Shown here one piece after another: positions 57,452-64,000 of a DNA stretch of 64,000 nucleotides (the first letter of the stretch is position 1; the number at the start of each line of letters is the position of its first letter). The notes beneath the pieces are model-generated. The model was not told where the DNA came from. It saw only the letters and a program-made list of their open reading frames with translations, and made no database searches. This DNA is from Pleurodeles waltl (lineage: Eukaryota > Chordata > Amphibia > Caudata > Salamandridae). The translations under genes were made by a program, and so were the position numbers. The stretch spans positions 132,017,106 through 132,081,105 of the forward strand of contig NC_090447.1 in assembly GCF_031143425.1 (NCBI RefSeq), read 5' to 3'.

Positions 57452-60400
57452 ATGCATTCCTCCCAAGAGAATGAACCTTTTCCCAACATGTCCCCAGGTG
57501 AGGGTCCCTCTCACCGTACCCTTCCCCCCGGAGTGGACACTTTGTTTTCCCAGGCTATTTCTCACGCTTTGGCCCCTCTTAGGGATACTGTAGCTAAGCT
57601 TACTGAACAGGTGTCCAGAGGTACGGGCATGTTTGGTGTGACGGGAGCAGGGGGTGATTCCTCTACCCTTTCAGCCCCCAGGAAAATGCGCAAGCGCGAC
57701 GCGGGGCACCTGGGGGATGGGGTATTTTCACCCAATCCCAAGAGTGCGCGCGCGCATAAGCGCGTACCCTCCCGGGAGGACCGTTTGCCCGGAGTACTGG
57801 GTGACAAGCTTCACCACCTATGGAACCCTGATCGGGGATCCCCCAAAGGCTTCATGGGAGGTTCAGATGAGGACTCATCATCTCTAGATGACGACTCGGG
57901 TCGCCCTTGGCGTCCGGGTGCTACCCTACCAGATCCTTCGGATCACGCCGATTCTGACTCCGATATGTTTGAGCCGGAGGGTATCTACCATCCGCATTCC
58001 TCGGAGTGGCGTCCAGACCACAAGGTGGCTGAATATGTCGCCAGTAAAATTAGGCAACCTCTGGACAAAGAGGTGCGCGCTCGTCTACGGGCGGAGTGCC
58101 CACGCCCGTCTTTATCAGATAAGGTCGCTTTCACGCCAGTTATTGACCCAAAAATGTGTACGTTTTTTTCCAAGTACACCAAGGATCCCAAAAAAGGGAT
58201 TGATCGCTCCTGGAGGGCATGCCAGGATAAACTTCTTGATGTGTTAGGTCCCCTCACACAAATTATTCAATTGGCGGAGCGGGCCAAGCAAGCAAACACT
58301 CCCCTTCAGACGGACATCATAGCGGGATGGGCTCAGAGAGCTGTTTGTCTTCTGGGCAACGCGAACTGTGCCATCTCTGCAGAAAGACGCAGATCTTTAT
58401 TGATCAAAATCGACCCCAAGTTAGGGGAACTGTCTAACTCGGAGGCAGGGGCTGTTGCCCAAGGCAATTTATTTGGCGATCCCTTTGTGAAAGAGTTGGG
58501 AAAATTTGTGGCTACGTTTTCAGCTTTGGATAAAGCGCAATCTTCGATTAAGAAGGTTTTCCCCAACAAGGTTTTTGGCGGGGCCGGGCGAGGCAGGGGT
58601 CGCTCTTCCGGCCGTCCTTTCCAGCAAGGCCCCAGCTCCTTCCGCAACAACGGTTGGAGGGACGGCAGACAAGGAACCTTCTTCCCCAACAGAGGCAGGG
58701 GAAGAGGCAGAGGTTCCAGAAATGCACGAGGAGCATATAATGCCCCAGGAGGTCCCTCGGGTGAGGCTTATCCCTTTTTCCCCAACAAATTTTGGCGGGA
58801 GATTGAGGTTTTTCAGGGACAATTGGAGGCGCATTACCTCCGACGCATGGGTTCTGCAAACTGTCTCAGGTTTTCAAATAGAATTCTGGGGTACCCCATT
58901 TCAGGAGAAACTGCCTCAGCCCATCGCGTTCTCGGCAGACGACTCAGAACTCGTAGATTTAGAGGTTCAGGCCCTTCTTCACAAAGGTGCCATTTCCTTT
59001 ACTACCCTTCACCCCACAGGCTTCGTAAGCAACATCTTCTTGGTGGACAAGAAGGACAAAGGGTTTCGTCCCGTTATCAATCTTCGTGCTTTCAACGAGT
59101 GGGTGGTTTACAGACATTTCAAAATGGAGGGTATTCACATGCTCCGCGACCTCCTCTTACAAGAGGACTGGATGGTTCGTCTAGATCTCAAGGACGCGTA
59201 CCTCACGGTCCCTATTTTTCCACCCCATCGCAGATTCCTGCAATTCTTATGGAACAACCAGGTGTTCGAATTCACCACACTCCCCTTCGGCCTGTCGTCG
59301 GCGCCGTGGTGCTTCACAAAACTTCTCAAACCAGTAGTGGAAACTCTGAGGTTACAAGGCATTCGCCTCATAATTTATCTGGACGACATCCTTTTGATGG
59401 ATCAGTCCAGGTCTCGGTTGATGTTCAATCTGAACACAACTATTGCGCTTTTCCAGGACCTTGGTTTTGTGATCAACCAACAGAAGTCGCAACTTACTCC
59501 GACTCAATCGTTAGTCTTCCTAGGGTTTCTAGTGGATTCCCGCTCGGCGTCTCTCAGTCTCCCGGCGACGAAGATTTCCAAGATAAAGAAGGAACTGAGA
59601 AAGGTCCTGCAACGGGACCAGATCTCTCTACGCCAGTTAGCCAGAGTAGTAGGCCTGCTTTCGTCTTCGATTCAAGCCATTTTTCCGGGTCCCCTACACT
59701 ACAGAGCCCTGCAACGCTTGAAAGCGTTTCACCTTCGCCGAGGGGTGACGTACTCCGAGTTGATCTCCCTGTCTCAAGAGGCAAGGACGGAGTTGTGTTG
59801 GTGGCTGGACCACATGGAGGCATGGAATGGCAGGGCCATCTTTGGGGCGGCCCCGGATCTGGTGATCGAGTCAGATGCCAGTCGCCAGGGATGGGGGGCT
59901 CGTTGCGGGGACATCTCGTTGGGGGGACGCTGGACCCCGCAGGAACTAACCATGCATATCAACTGCCTGGAGCTCCTGGCGGGTTCTTTTGCAATCAAGT
60001 CCCTCACGAGAAACAAGGTCTCATGCGTAGTTCTACTACGGATGGACAACGTATCGGCAGTGCAATACATAAATCGTTTAGGGGGAACAAGATCAAGAGC
60101 CCTAGCGGGGCTAGCGATAGATTTTTGGCATTTTTGCCTTCAACACCAAATCTCGGTCACAGCGGAGTATCTTCCGGGAACCCAGAATGTGTGGGCAGAC
60201 TGGAATTCTCGGTTTCTCCGGGATCCCAGCGATTGGCGACTACATCGCTCGGTTTTTCAGGCGATCATGGATCATTGGGGTCCCTGTTCAGTGGATCTCT
60301 TTGCGTCTCGTTGGAATGCCCAGCTTCCCCTATACTTCAGCTGGCGTCCGGATCCGGGAGCGATGGCAGTAGATGCGTTTCTCCAACATTGGGGCACTCT

Positions 60401-61591
60401 TCAGGGTTATGCTTTTCCCCCGTTTCTTCTTATCCCGCGGGTTGCTGCTCAAGTTCGCCGCCAAGAGGCGACGGTGATTCTAATAACCCCCTGGTGGAGA
60501 TCACAGGCATGGTTCCCGACTCTGCTGGAACTCTCGTGCGAGTGTCCTCTTCGCCTCCCGGATTTTCCCTCGATACTCCTGGATCCGTCGGGGTTCTGCC
60601 ACCCTCTAATCCTTCAAGGTCATCTTCCCCTCATAGCTTGGAAGATTTCCGGCATCATTGGCAAAACAACCGGCTTTCGCAGGAAGCTAATAACTTCATC
60701 GCACAGGCCTGGGCCCCTGGTACATGCAAACGATATAGATCAGCATGGAATAGGTGGTCTAGTTGGTGTGTGGGCAAACACTGCGATCCCATGGGGGCCA
60801 GCATTGCCGACATCATCAATTTCCTGGCGGAATTAGCTGCATCCGGCTTAGCGTATCGCACCATCAATTCTTTTCGCTCGGCCATTTCTGCGGGCCATCC
60901 TCCCCTGAATAATCTCCCGATTGGGGGGCATCCCTGGGTTTGTAAACTTCTTAGGGGTATTAGACTCTCCAGACCTCCACAACCTAGATATTCGGAGCTC
61001 TGGGATGTGAACTTGGTTCTTAATCTCTTATCCTCTTGGCGGGACAACCAATATTTGTCGATGAAGGAATTGTCGGCAAAATTAGCCATGCTTCTCTGCC
61101 TCATTTCCTGTAAGCGTGTGTCAGATATCAGAGCACTGGATGTTTCCGCTCGAGTCTTTACTCCAGAAGGAGTCACGTTTACTATTGCAAGGAGAACAAA
61201 GAATAATACCAGGTCGGTGTCCTATCCCGTTTTTCCTGATTCCCCGAGGCTATGTGTGGTTAGATGTCTCAAAGTCTATGAGGAAGTAACCAGTTCTTGT
61301 AGACCTCCAGGTGAGACTCAATTGTTGATTTCTATTAAGAAGCCGTTTAGGGCGGTTTCTTCTCCCTCCATTGCCAGATGGATTCGGTGGATTCTCTCTG
61401 AGGCAGGTATTGATATTCGAGTTTTTGGGGCTCATTCTACTCGGGGAGCTATGGCTTCCAAAGCCATACAAGTGGGGGGCAGATTGGAGGACATCATGCA
61501 TGCTGCTGATTGGTCTTCAGAGTCTACTTTTAAGACGTTTTACTTTAAACCAATTCACGACGCAGCCGCACTGGTGGTAAGTAAGCTTTGA
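57452..61591 (+). CDS. DIRS gag fused in frame to tyrosine recombinase
   Basis: One open frame runs from 57419 (first Met) or 57452 (MHSSQENEPF, the likelier start) to 61591. Residues about 12-460 are gag-like: an acidic middle, then a Gly/Arg-rich stretch (GRGRGRSSGRPF). About 60640-61591 encodes a tyrosine recombinase. Its core catalytic residues are visible as CKRVSDIR (Arg1233), AHSTRG (His1339, Arg1342), DW (Trp1365) and FYFKP (Tyr1375), numbered from 57419. Between them, about 610 codons overlap the RT gene in the other phase with no stop, and their residues show no known domain. Overlap of recombinase and RT frames is known in DIRS elements. An unbroken gag-to-recombinase frame could give a fusion protein. 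The recombinase inserts the circular DNA. Confidence 0.85.
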   Translation: MHSSQENEPFPNMSPGEGPSHRTLPPGVDTLFSQAISHALAPLRDTVAKLTEQVSRGTGMFGVTGAGGDSSTLSAPRKMRKRDAGHLGDGVFSPNPKSARAHKRVPSREDRLPGVLGDKLHHLWNPDRGSPKGFMGGSDEDSSSLDDDSGRPWRPGATLPDPSDHADSDSDMFEPEGIYHPHSSEWRPDHKVAEYVASKIRQPLDKEVRARLRAECPRPSLSDKVAFTPVIDPKMCTFFSKYTKDPKKGIDRSWRACQDKLLDVLGPLTQIIQLAERAKQANTPLQTDIIAGWAQRAVCLLGNANCAISAERRRSLLIKIDPKLGELSNSEAGAVAQGNLFGDPFVKELGKFVATFSALDKAQSSIKKVFPNKVFGGAGRGRGRSSGRPFQQGPSSFRNNGWRDGRQGTFFPNRGRGRGRGSRNARGAYNAPGGPSGEAYPFFPNKFWREIEVFQGQLEAHYLRRMGSANCLRFSNRILGYPISGETASAHRVLGRRLRTRRFRGSGPSSQRCHFLYYPSPHRLRKQHLLGGQEGQRVSSRYQSSCFQRVGGLQTFQNGGYSHAPRPPLTRGLDGSSRSQGRVPHGPYFSTPSQIPAILMEQPGVRIHHTPLRPVVGAVVLHKTSQTSSGNSEVTRHSPHNLSGRHPFDGSVQVSVDVQSEHNYCAFPGPWFCDQPTEVATYSDSIVSLPRVSSGFPLGVSQSPGDEDFQDKEGTEKGPATGPDLSTPVSQSSRPAFVFDSSHFSGSPTLQSPATLESVSPSPRGDVLRVDLPVSRGKDGVVLVAGPHGGMEWQGHLWGGPGSGDRVRCQSPGMGGSLRGHLVGGTLDPAGTNHAYQLPGAPGGFFCNQVPHEKQGLMRSSTTDGQRIGSAIHKSFRGNKIKSPSGASDRFLAFLPSTPNLGHSGVSSGNPECVGRLEFSVSPGSQRLATTSLGFSGDHGSLGSLFSGSLCVSLECPASPILQLASGSGSDGSRCVSPTLGHSSGLCFSPVSSYPAGCCSSSPPRGDGDSNNPLVEITGMVPDSAGTLVRVSSSPPGFSLDTPGSVGVLPPSNPSRSSSPHSLEDFRHHWQNNRLSQEANNFIAQAWAPGTCKRYRSAWNRWSSWCVGKHCDPMGASIADIINFLAELAASGLAYRTINSFRSAISAGHPPLNNLPIGGHPWVCKLLRGIRLSRPPQPRYSELWDVNLVLNLLSSWRDNQYLSMKELSAKLAMLLCLISCKRVSDIRALDVSARVFTPEGVTFTIARRTKNNTRSVSYPVFPDSPRLCVVRCLKVYEEVTSSCRPPGETQLLISIKKPFRAVSSPSIARWIRWILSEAGIDIRVFGAHSTRGAMASKAIQVGGRLEDIMHAADWSSESTFKTFYFKPIHDAAALVVSKL
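58506..60836 (+). CDS. DIRS reverse transcriptase / RNase H
   Basis: 776-codon open frame, +1 relative to the gag-recombinase frame. Recognisable RT begins near residue 95 (GGRLRFFRDNW). Motifs follow: FRPVINLRAFN (about 188), VRLDLKDAYLTVPI (Asp227), LPFGLSSAPWCF (about 259) and IIYLDDILL (291-294, catalytic YLDD at 59376-59387). RNase H follows with LVIESDASRQGWGA, MHINCLELLA and RMDNVSAVQYIN. A C-terminal region with SVDLFASRWNAQLPLYFSW and FPPFLLIPRV, seen in DIRS/Ngaro proteins, completes it. A possible methyltransferase part cannot be confirmed by eye. The start is unclear: the first ~80 codons overlap gag and may not be translated. No break is seen. Confidence 0.9.
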   Translation: MWLRFQLWIKRNLRLRRFSPTRFLAGPGEAGVALPAVLSSKAPAPSATTVGGTADKEPSSPTEAGEEAEVPEMHEEHIMPQEVPRVRLIPFSPTNFGGRLRFFRDNWRRITSDAWVLQTVSGFQIEFWGTPFQEKLPQPIAFSADDSELVDLEVQALLHKGAISFTTLHPTGFVSNIFLVDKKDKGFRPVINLRAFNEWVVYRHFKMEGIHMLRDLLLQEDWMVRLDLKDAYLTVPIFPPHRRFLQFLWNNQVFEFTTLPFGLSSAPWCFTKLLKPVVETLRLQGIRLIIYLDDILLMDQSRSRLMFNLNTTIALFQDLGFVINQQKSQLTPTQSLVFLGFLVDSRSASLSLPATKISKIKKELRKVLQRDQISLRQLARVVGLLSSSIQAIFPGPLHYRALQRLKAFHLRRGVTYSELISLSQEARTELCWWLDHMEAWNGRAIFGAAPDLVIESDASRQGWGARCGDISLGGRWTPQELTMHINCLELLAGSFAIKSLTRNKVSCVVLLRMDNVSAVQYINRLGGTRSRALAGLAIDFWHFCLQHQISVTAEYLPGTQNVWADWNSRFLRDPSDWRLHRSVFQAIMDHWGPCSVDLFASRWNAQLPLYFSWRPDPGAMAVDAFLQHWGTLQGYAFPPFLLIPRVAAQVRRQEATVILITPWWRSQAWFPTLLELSCECPLRLPDFPSILLDPSGFCHPLILQGHLPLIAWKISGIIGKTTGFRRKLITSSHRPGPLVHANDIDQHGIGGLVGVWANTAIPWGPALPTSSISWRN

Positions 61592-61596
61592 ACTTG

Positions 61597-61694
61597 CATA
61601 ATCCTCGCCTCCGGTCCTGTGATAGAATACGAAATTTCCTAGCTATCGTGAAGGAAAGTTTCAATTCTATTAAGGACACGGAGGCGAGGATTAT
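61597..61694 (+). repeat. DIRS internal complementary region
   Basis: 61597-61628 is the exact reverse complement of 56630-56661 and 61629-61694 that of 62152-62217. It lies just after the recombinase stop. In DIRS it templates joining of the two ends into a circle. Confidence 0.93.
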
Positions 61695-61977
61695 CCCACC
61701 CACATACATTTCGCGGATATGTTCCCTCCCGATTACATCTATCTGCGTAGCAAGGTGGTATACTTGCGTTTATGCCTTTGTTTATTGGTTATTCTGCTCA
61801 TATTTTAATTTTTCAGGTAAACACTTGATTCAGATATATTTTCATTTATATGTGTTTTAGAGTTCATAACTTTGTTGCCTTTGGTAGGTTTCCTGTGTTC
61901 TATCGGACTTGCATCTAATTACACCTATTTTTTAGGTTCCGAAACTACGACCCATTGACTCTACCAGGATTCCTTCC

Positions 61978-62168
61978 GCAGTGAAGTCGAGGAAGTGTGA
62001 CGTGTCTCGGGCCATTTATACTGACGTGAAGGAGGGCACCTCATTGGATACTCGTTACCATGGCGGCGGGCTCATGGAACTTGTAGTTTTTCTGTTCATG
62101 TTTTGTTTAACTTTGAACTTGCTGTTGAATAAAGAGTGAAGAAAGATTTGCATAATCCTCGCCTCCGT
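61978..62168 (+). repeat. DIRS right inverted terminal repeat
   Basis: Reverse complement of 56646-56835, with differences clustered at the inner end. The outer extension to 62220 differs from the left side, as expected for DIRS. An AATAAAGAG near 62129 could serve polyadenylation. Confidence 0.88.
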
Positions 62169-62220
62169 GTCCTTAATAGAATTGAAACTTTCCTTCACGA
62201 TAGCTAGGAAATTTCGTATT

Positions 62221-62791
62221 ATCAGGCATCATGTCATCCCACAAAAGGGCAACAGAATAATTGTTTTCACTTTCTGTCGGCAGCGTTCCCCAGAGTAATT
62301 TTACGTCCAGTCAGTGGTACTGGAGGAAAAGCTCACATTATCCGTCTTCAGAAAGTGGTCTTTTCTTCTTTATATTTATTCACCCCCACTTTTTGAGGAT
62401 CCAATGTCATTTACTAATATTTTCACTTTAAATATCTATTTTGGGAAATCAGTACCCCAAAGAAAGGAGACGAGTCTTTATCGTTCACGGTGTCTTGATC
62501 CTCCAACTCCCACAATGCATCACCAGCATCGGGCCAGTTATCATGAAGCTGATCTTGTCTCCCGCGCTTGCTCCAAACCTTCACACAGTGAAACCTTCGT
62601 GTGCCATCAATGCTCGCTCATCATTCACAACTTTAGGTATGATCCTTTTCTTATTACTCGTTACTACAGTGCATATGTAAAACGAAGCAGAGCAGAGTTT
62701 TCTTTGTCTCCATTTATCATATTACCAGCAAAGAAAAAACTCCTGCTCTCCCTCGAGGGCTCGGCAAATGTAGTCCGGTCACTGCACTAAT
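62221..62791 (-). other. Penelope-like element 5' region, right of the DIRS insertion
   Basis: Between the DIRS right end and the 5' pseudo-LTR. The 158-codon plus-strand frame at 62314-62790 runs antisense to the element and has no domain. Likely untranslated leader of the Penelope-like element. Confidence 0.45.
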
Positions 62792-62937
62792 TATTTCACA
62801 AACAAGTCACTTCATAACAGATGGGAACCAGGTTTCCCCAACGTCTCAGCACATGAATGGCGCCGGCACCGCCAGCCATAGAGTTGTGTGCAACACTGGT
62901 GTATTTAAATCATGTGACCACCCACCATATATATTTA
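62792..62937 (-). repeat. Pseudo-LTR of the Penelope-like element (5' copy, internally deleted)
   Basis: Direct repeat of 42757-42997 lacking about 95 bp. The deletion joins at a shared GCCA, which suggests microhomology. Confidence 0.8.
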
Positions 62938-62949
62938 TTCACTAAAAAA

Positions 62950-63200
62950 ATGTTAAAGGGACATTATAGTTAGGAAATAGAATTTAAAAAACCTTAACCT
63001 TGCACTTAAAAAAATAAAAGTTATAGGAATGTTATAGTTGGGTTCTGGATTTACTTGCACAAAACAAGAGAAATTTAGCAGGTATAGTTACAGACGTTTC
63101 AAGTAACTATAACTCGCAGCATAAGGTTACCTTTGTTTTTTCAGGTGAATTTCTAAGGTTTTTTTTAATTCTATTTCCTAATTATAACTTCCCTATAAAT
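62950..63200. mobile_element. Short MITE, ~245 bp, ~40-bp TIR
   Basis: The left (AGGGACATTATAGTTAGGAA, then ATAGAATTTAAAAAACCTTA) and the reverse complement of the right (AGGGAAGTTATAATTAGGAA, then ATAGAATT and AAACCTTA) are strongly alike over about 40 bp. Internal ATAGTTACAG/CAAGTAACTATAACT is also inverted. Non-coding. It lies directly next to the Penelope-like element's 5' end. Confidence 0.65.
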
Positions 63201-64000
63201 TTTGGTTTGTTCAGTGAATTTATACATTTTTTTAACATGAAGTCATTTTCATTACTTTCTGTTAAGTTAACCACTGCCATGCATAGCCATTGGCCGGGCC
63301 CCGTGGCCAACCCGCTGTAACCACTGAACCCTACACTGCACATGACCTTTCACTGCAATTGCAACTGTTGGCCTGTCTCTCTGGGTGTGAGAATAGGTGT
63401 GAGAGGGTGTCTCTGGGTTTGAGAGTGGCTGTTACAGTGTGTGCCTATGTGCGAGACTGGGTGTGAAAGGGTCTATGTGGGTGTGAGAGTGGGTGTGAGA
63501 GTGTGTGATTGCGCTCCAATATATGAAAGATGCATTCGCCTCCACCAAGGACTTCAGATCATTTTTCAATATGGAACACACTTGTTTTGCCTTATCAAAG
63601 CCCAGGAGTTAGGATCATTTTTCTTTTTCAGAAGTGGAGCTTTAACTGGGGCACCTGCTACTTTTACATTTGTGAGTGCTTCCTGTTGAGGTTAAATTTC
63701 TGTGAAATGAGCATCATGACCAGAACTGAAGCTTTCCTCCTCATTTATCCAGCAAGAGTCCACAGTTTTGGACAAAATGTCTAGCCAAATGGAGCACTTT
63801 CTCCAGGTTATTCAGTAAGTGCTACCTCATTGGCTGAATGTTCACTGTGGGGCAGGGGGGTCGGACATCCCACTTCCCCTGACTGATTTCCATCCCGGGG
63901 ACCCCATCCCCGTGGGGCCTACTACAATTTGATGAGGGAGCTGCACAGTCCACCTCCCTGGGCAGATATCAGCCCTGTGGACCCCATCCCCGGGGACCTT
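63201..64000. other. No gene; GTGTGAGAG-rich patch and repeat edge
   Basis: 63380-63510 is a degenerate GGGTGTGAGAGTG repeat. From 63840 to the window end a GGGACCCCATCCCCG-type block recurs, distantly like 41745-41920. The open frames here carry no domain. Confidence 0.45.

Larger units (their letters stand above)
56630..62220 (+). mobile_element. DIRS-type tyrosine-recombinase retrotransposon, 5.59 kb
   Basis: Inverted terminal repeats (left about 56646-56835, right about 61978-62168) have non-identical outer extensions. ATT is at both extremes (56630-56632 and 62218-62220). The internal complementary region at 61597-61694 is the exact complement of the left end (56630-56661) joined to the complement of the right end (62152-62217), sharing AAT at the junction: the circle-junction template of DIRS elements. 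There is no target duplication, as expected for tyrosine-recombinase insertion. It encodes gag, RT/RNase H and a tyrosine recombinase with all motifs intact and no stop in either frame, so it may be complete. It sits inside the Penelope-like element. Confidence 0.92.
42757..62937 (-). mobile_element. Penelope-like element interrupted by an ERV and a DIRS element
   Basis: Two direct terminal repeats (42757-42997 and 62792-62937) bracket a minus-strand Penelope-like coding region (53014-56036). The retrovirus at 43174-52331 lies in the 3' non-coding part and the DIRS element at 56630-62220 lies just upstream of the N-terminal coding part. Removing both leaves about 5.4 kb, a plausible full-length Penelope-like element with pseudo-LTRs. 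The coding region has several stops and frameshifts, so it is dead. The nesting order (Penelope first, both others later) is direct from the layout. Confidence 0.75.

Noticed and set aside
42757..62937. Terminal direct repeats as LTRs of an LTR retrotransposon
   Set aside because: They lack TG...CA ends and a primer site. The coding region is Penelope-like (YIDD RT plus GIY-YIG), so pseudo-LTRs fit better.

Overview
The window looks like intergenic DNA from a very large, repeat-packed vertebrate genome. I found no host gene, rRNA, tRNA or CRISPR array. The mix of elements (a Harbinger element plus many Harbinger-type MITEs, a DIRS element with a tyrosine recombinase, a Penelope-like element with a GIY-YIG domain, a gamma-type endogenous retrovirus, and piggyBac-type TTAA elements carrying satellite arrays) best fits a salamander, perhaps a newt such as Pleurodeles. 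That assignment is inference from element content only.

Layout. (1) 1-9.3 kb: a decayed Harbinger element, transposase remnant at 7808-8924 on the minus strand, with inverted arrays of 19/20-bp repeats at 1082-1176 and 9081-9180. A piggyBac-type TTAA element (3911-7807) sits in its transposase, and two small MITEs lie inside. (2) 9.3-16.2 kb: MITEs of three families (10735-11692 and 13011-13827 Harbinger-type with CA-rich cores; 14927-15806; two hAT-like) in featureless DNA. (3) 16.56-22.15 kb: a second, inverted, left-truncated copy of the piggyBac-type element with expanded arrays of about 175 bp and 383 bp units. It sits in a second decayed Harbinger element (Myb-like remnant 22157-22444, transposase remnant 22646-23769). 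(4) 25014-25624: a 611-bp MITE built almost entirely of consecutive hairpins. (5) 26399-34561: an 8.16-kb Harbinger element with TIRs and three protein genes: a spliced Myb/SANT protein, a HARBI1-like transposase whose catalytic Glu is Lys, and a second, damaged Myb/SANT gene with a long Ser/Thr/Pro-rich tail. (6) 35.5-42.7 kb: a possible long solo LTR, a MITE, a perfect 199-bp tandem duplication and a Penelope-like fragment.

(7) 42757-62937 is one nested locus. A Penelope-like element on the minus strand, bounded by direct terminal repeats (pLTRs), was split by a 9.16-kb gamma-type retrovirus (43174-52331; 571-bp LTRs, 4-bp target duplication, tRNA-Lys primer site) and by a 5.6-kb DIRS element (56630-62220). 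The DIRS has inverted terminal repeats, an internal complementary region and a gag-to-tyrosine-recombinase frame that stays open through the whole overlapping RT/RNase H gene. The retrovirus carries several in-frame stops and frame breaks and looks defective, but its LTRs differ at only about ten positions, so it is a fairly recent arrival.

The window is a set of selfish elements in layers. Autonomous Harbinger elements supply TIRs shared by the MITEs, TTAA elements land in Harbinger genes, and the Penelope locus hosts two later retroelements. All coordinates come from reading the sequence by eye; family names rest on motifs and termini, not on database searches.
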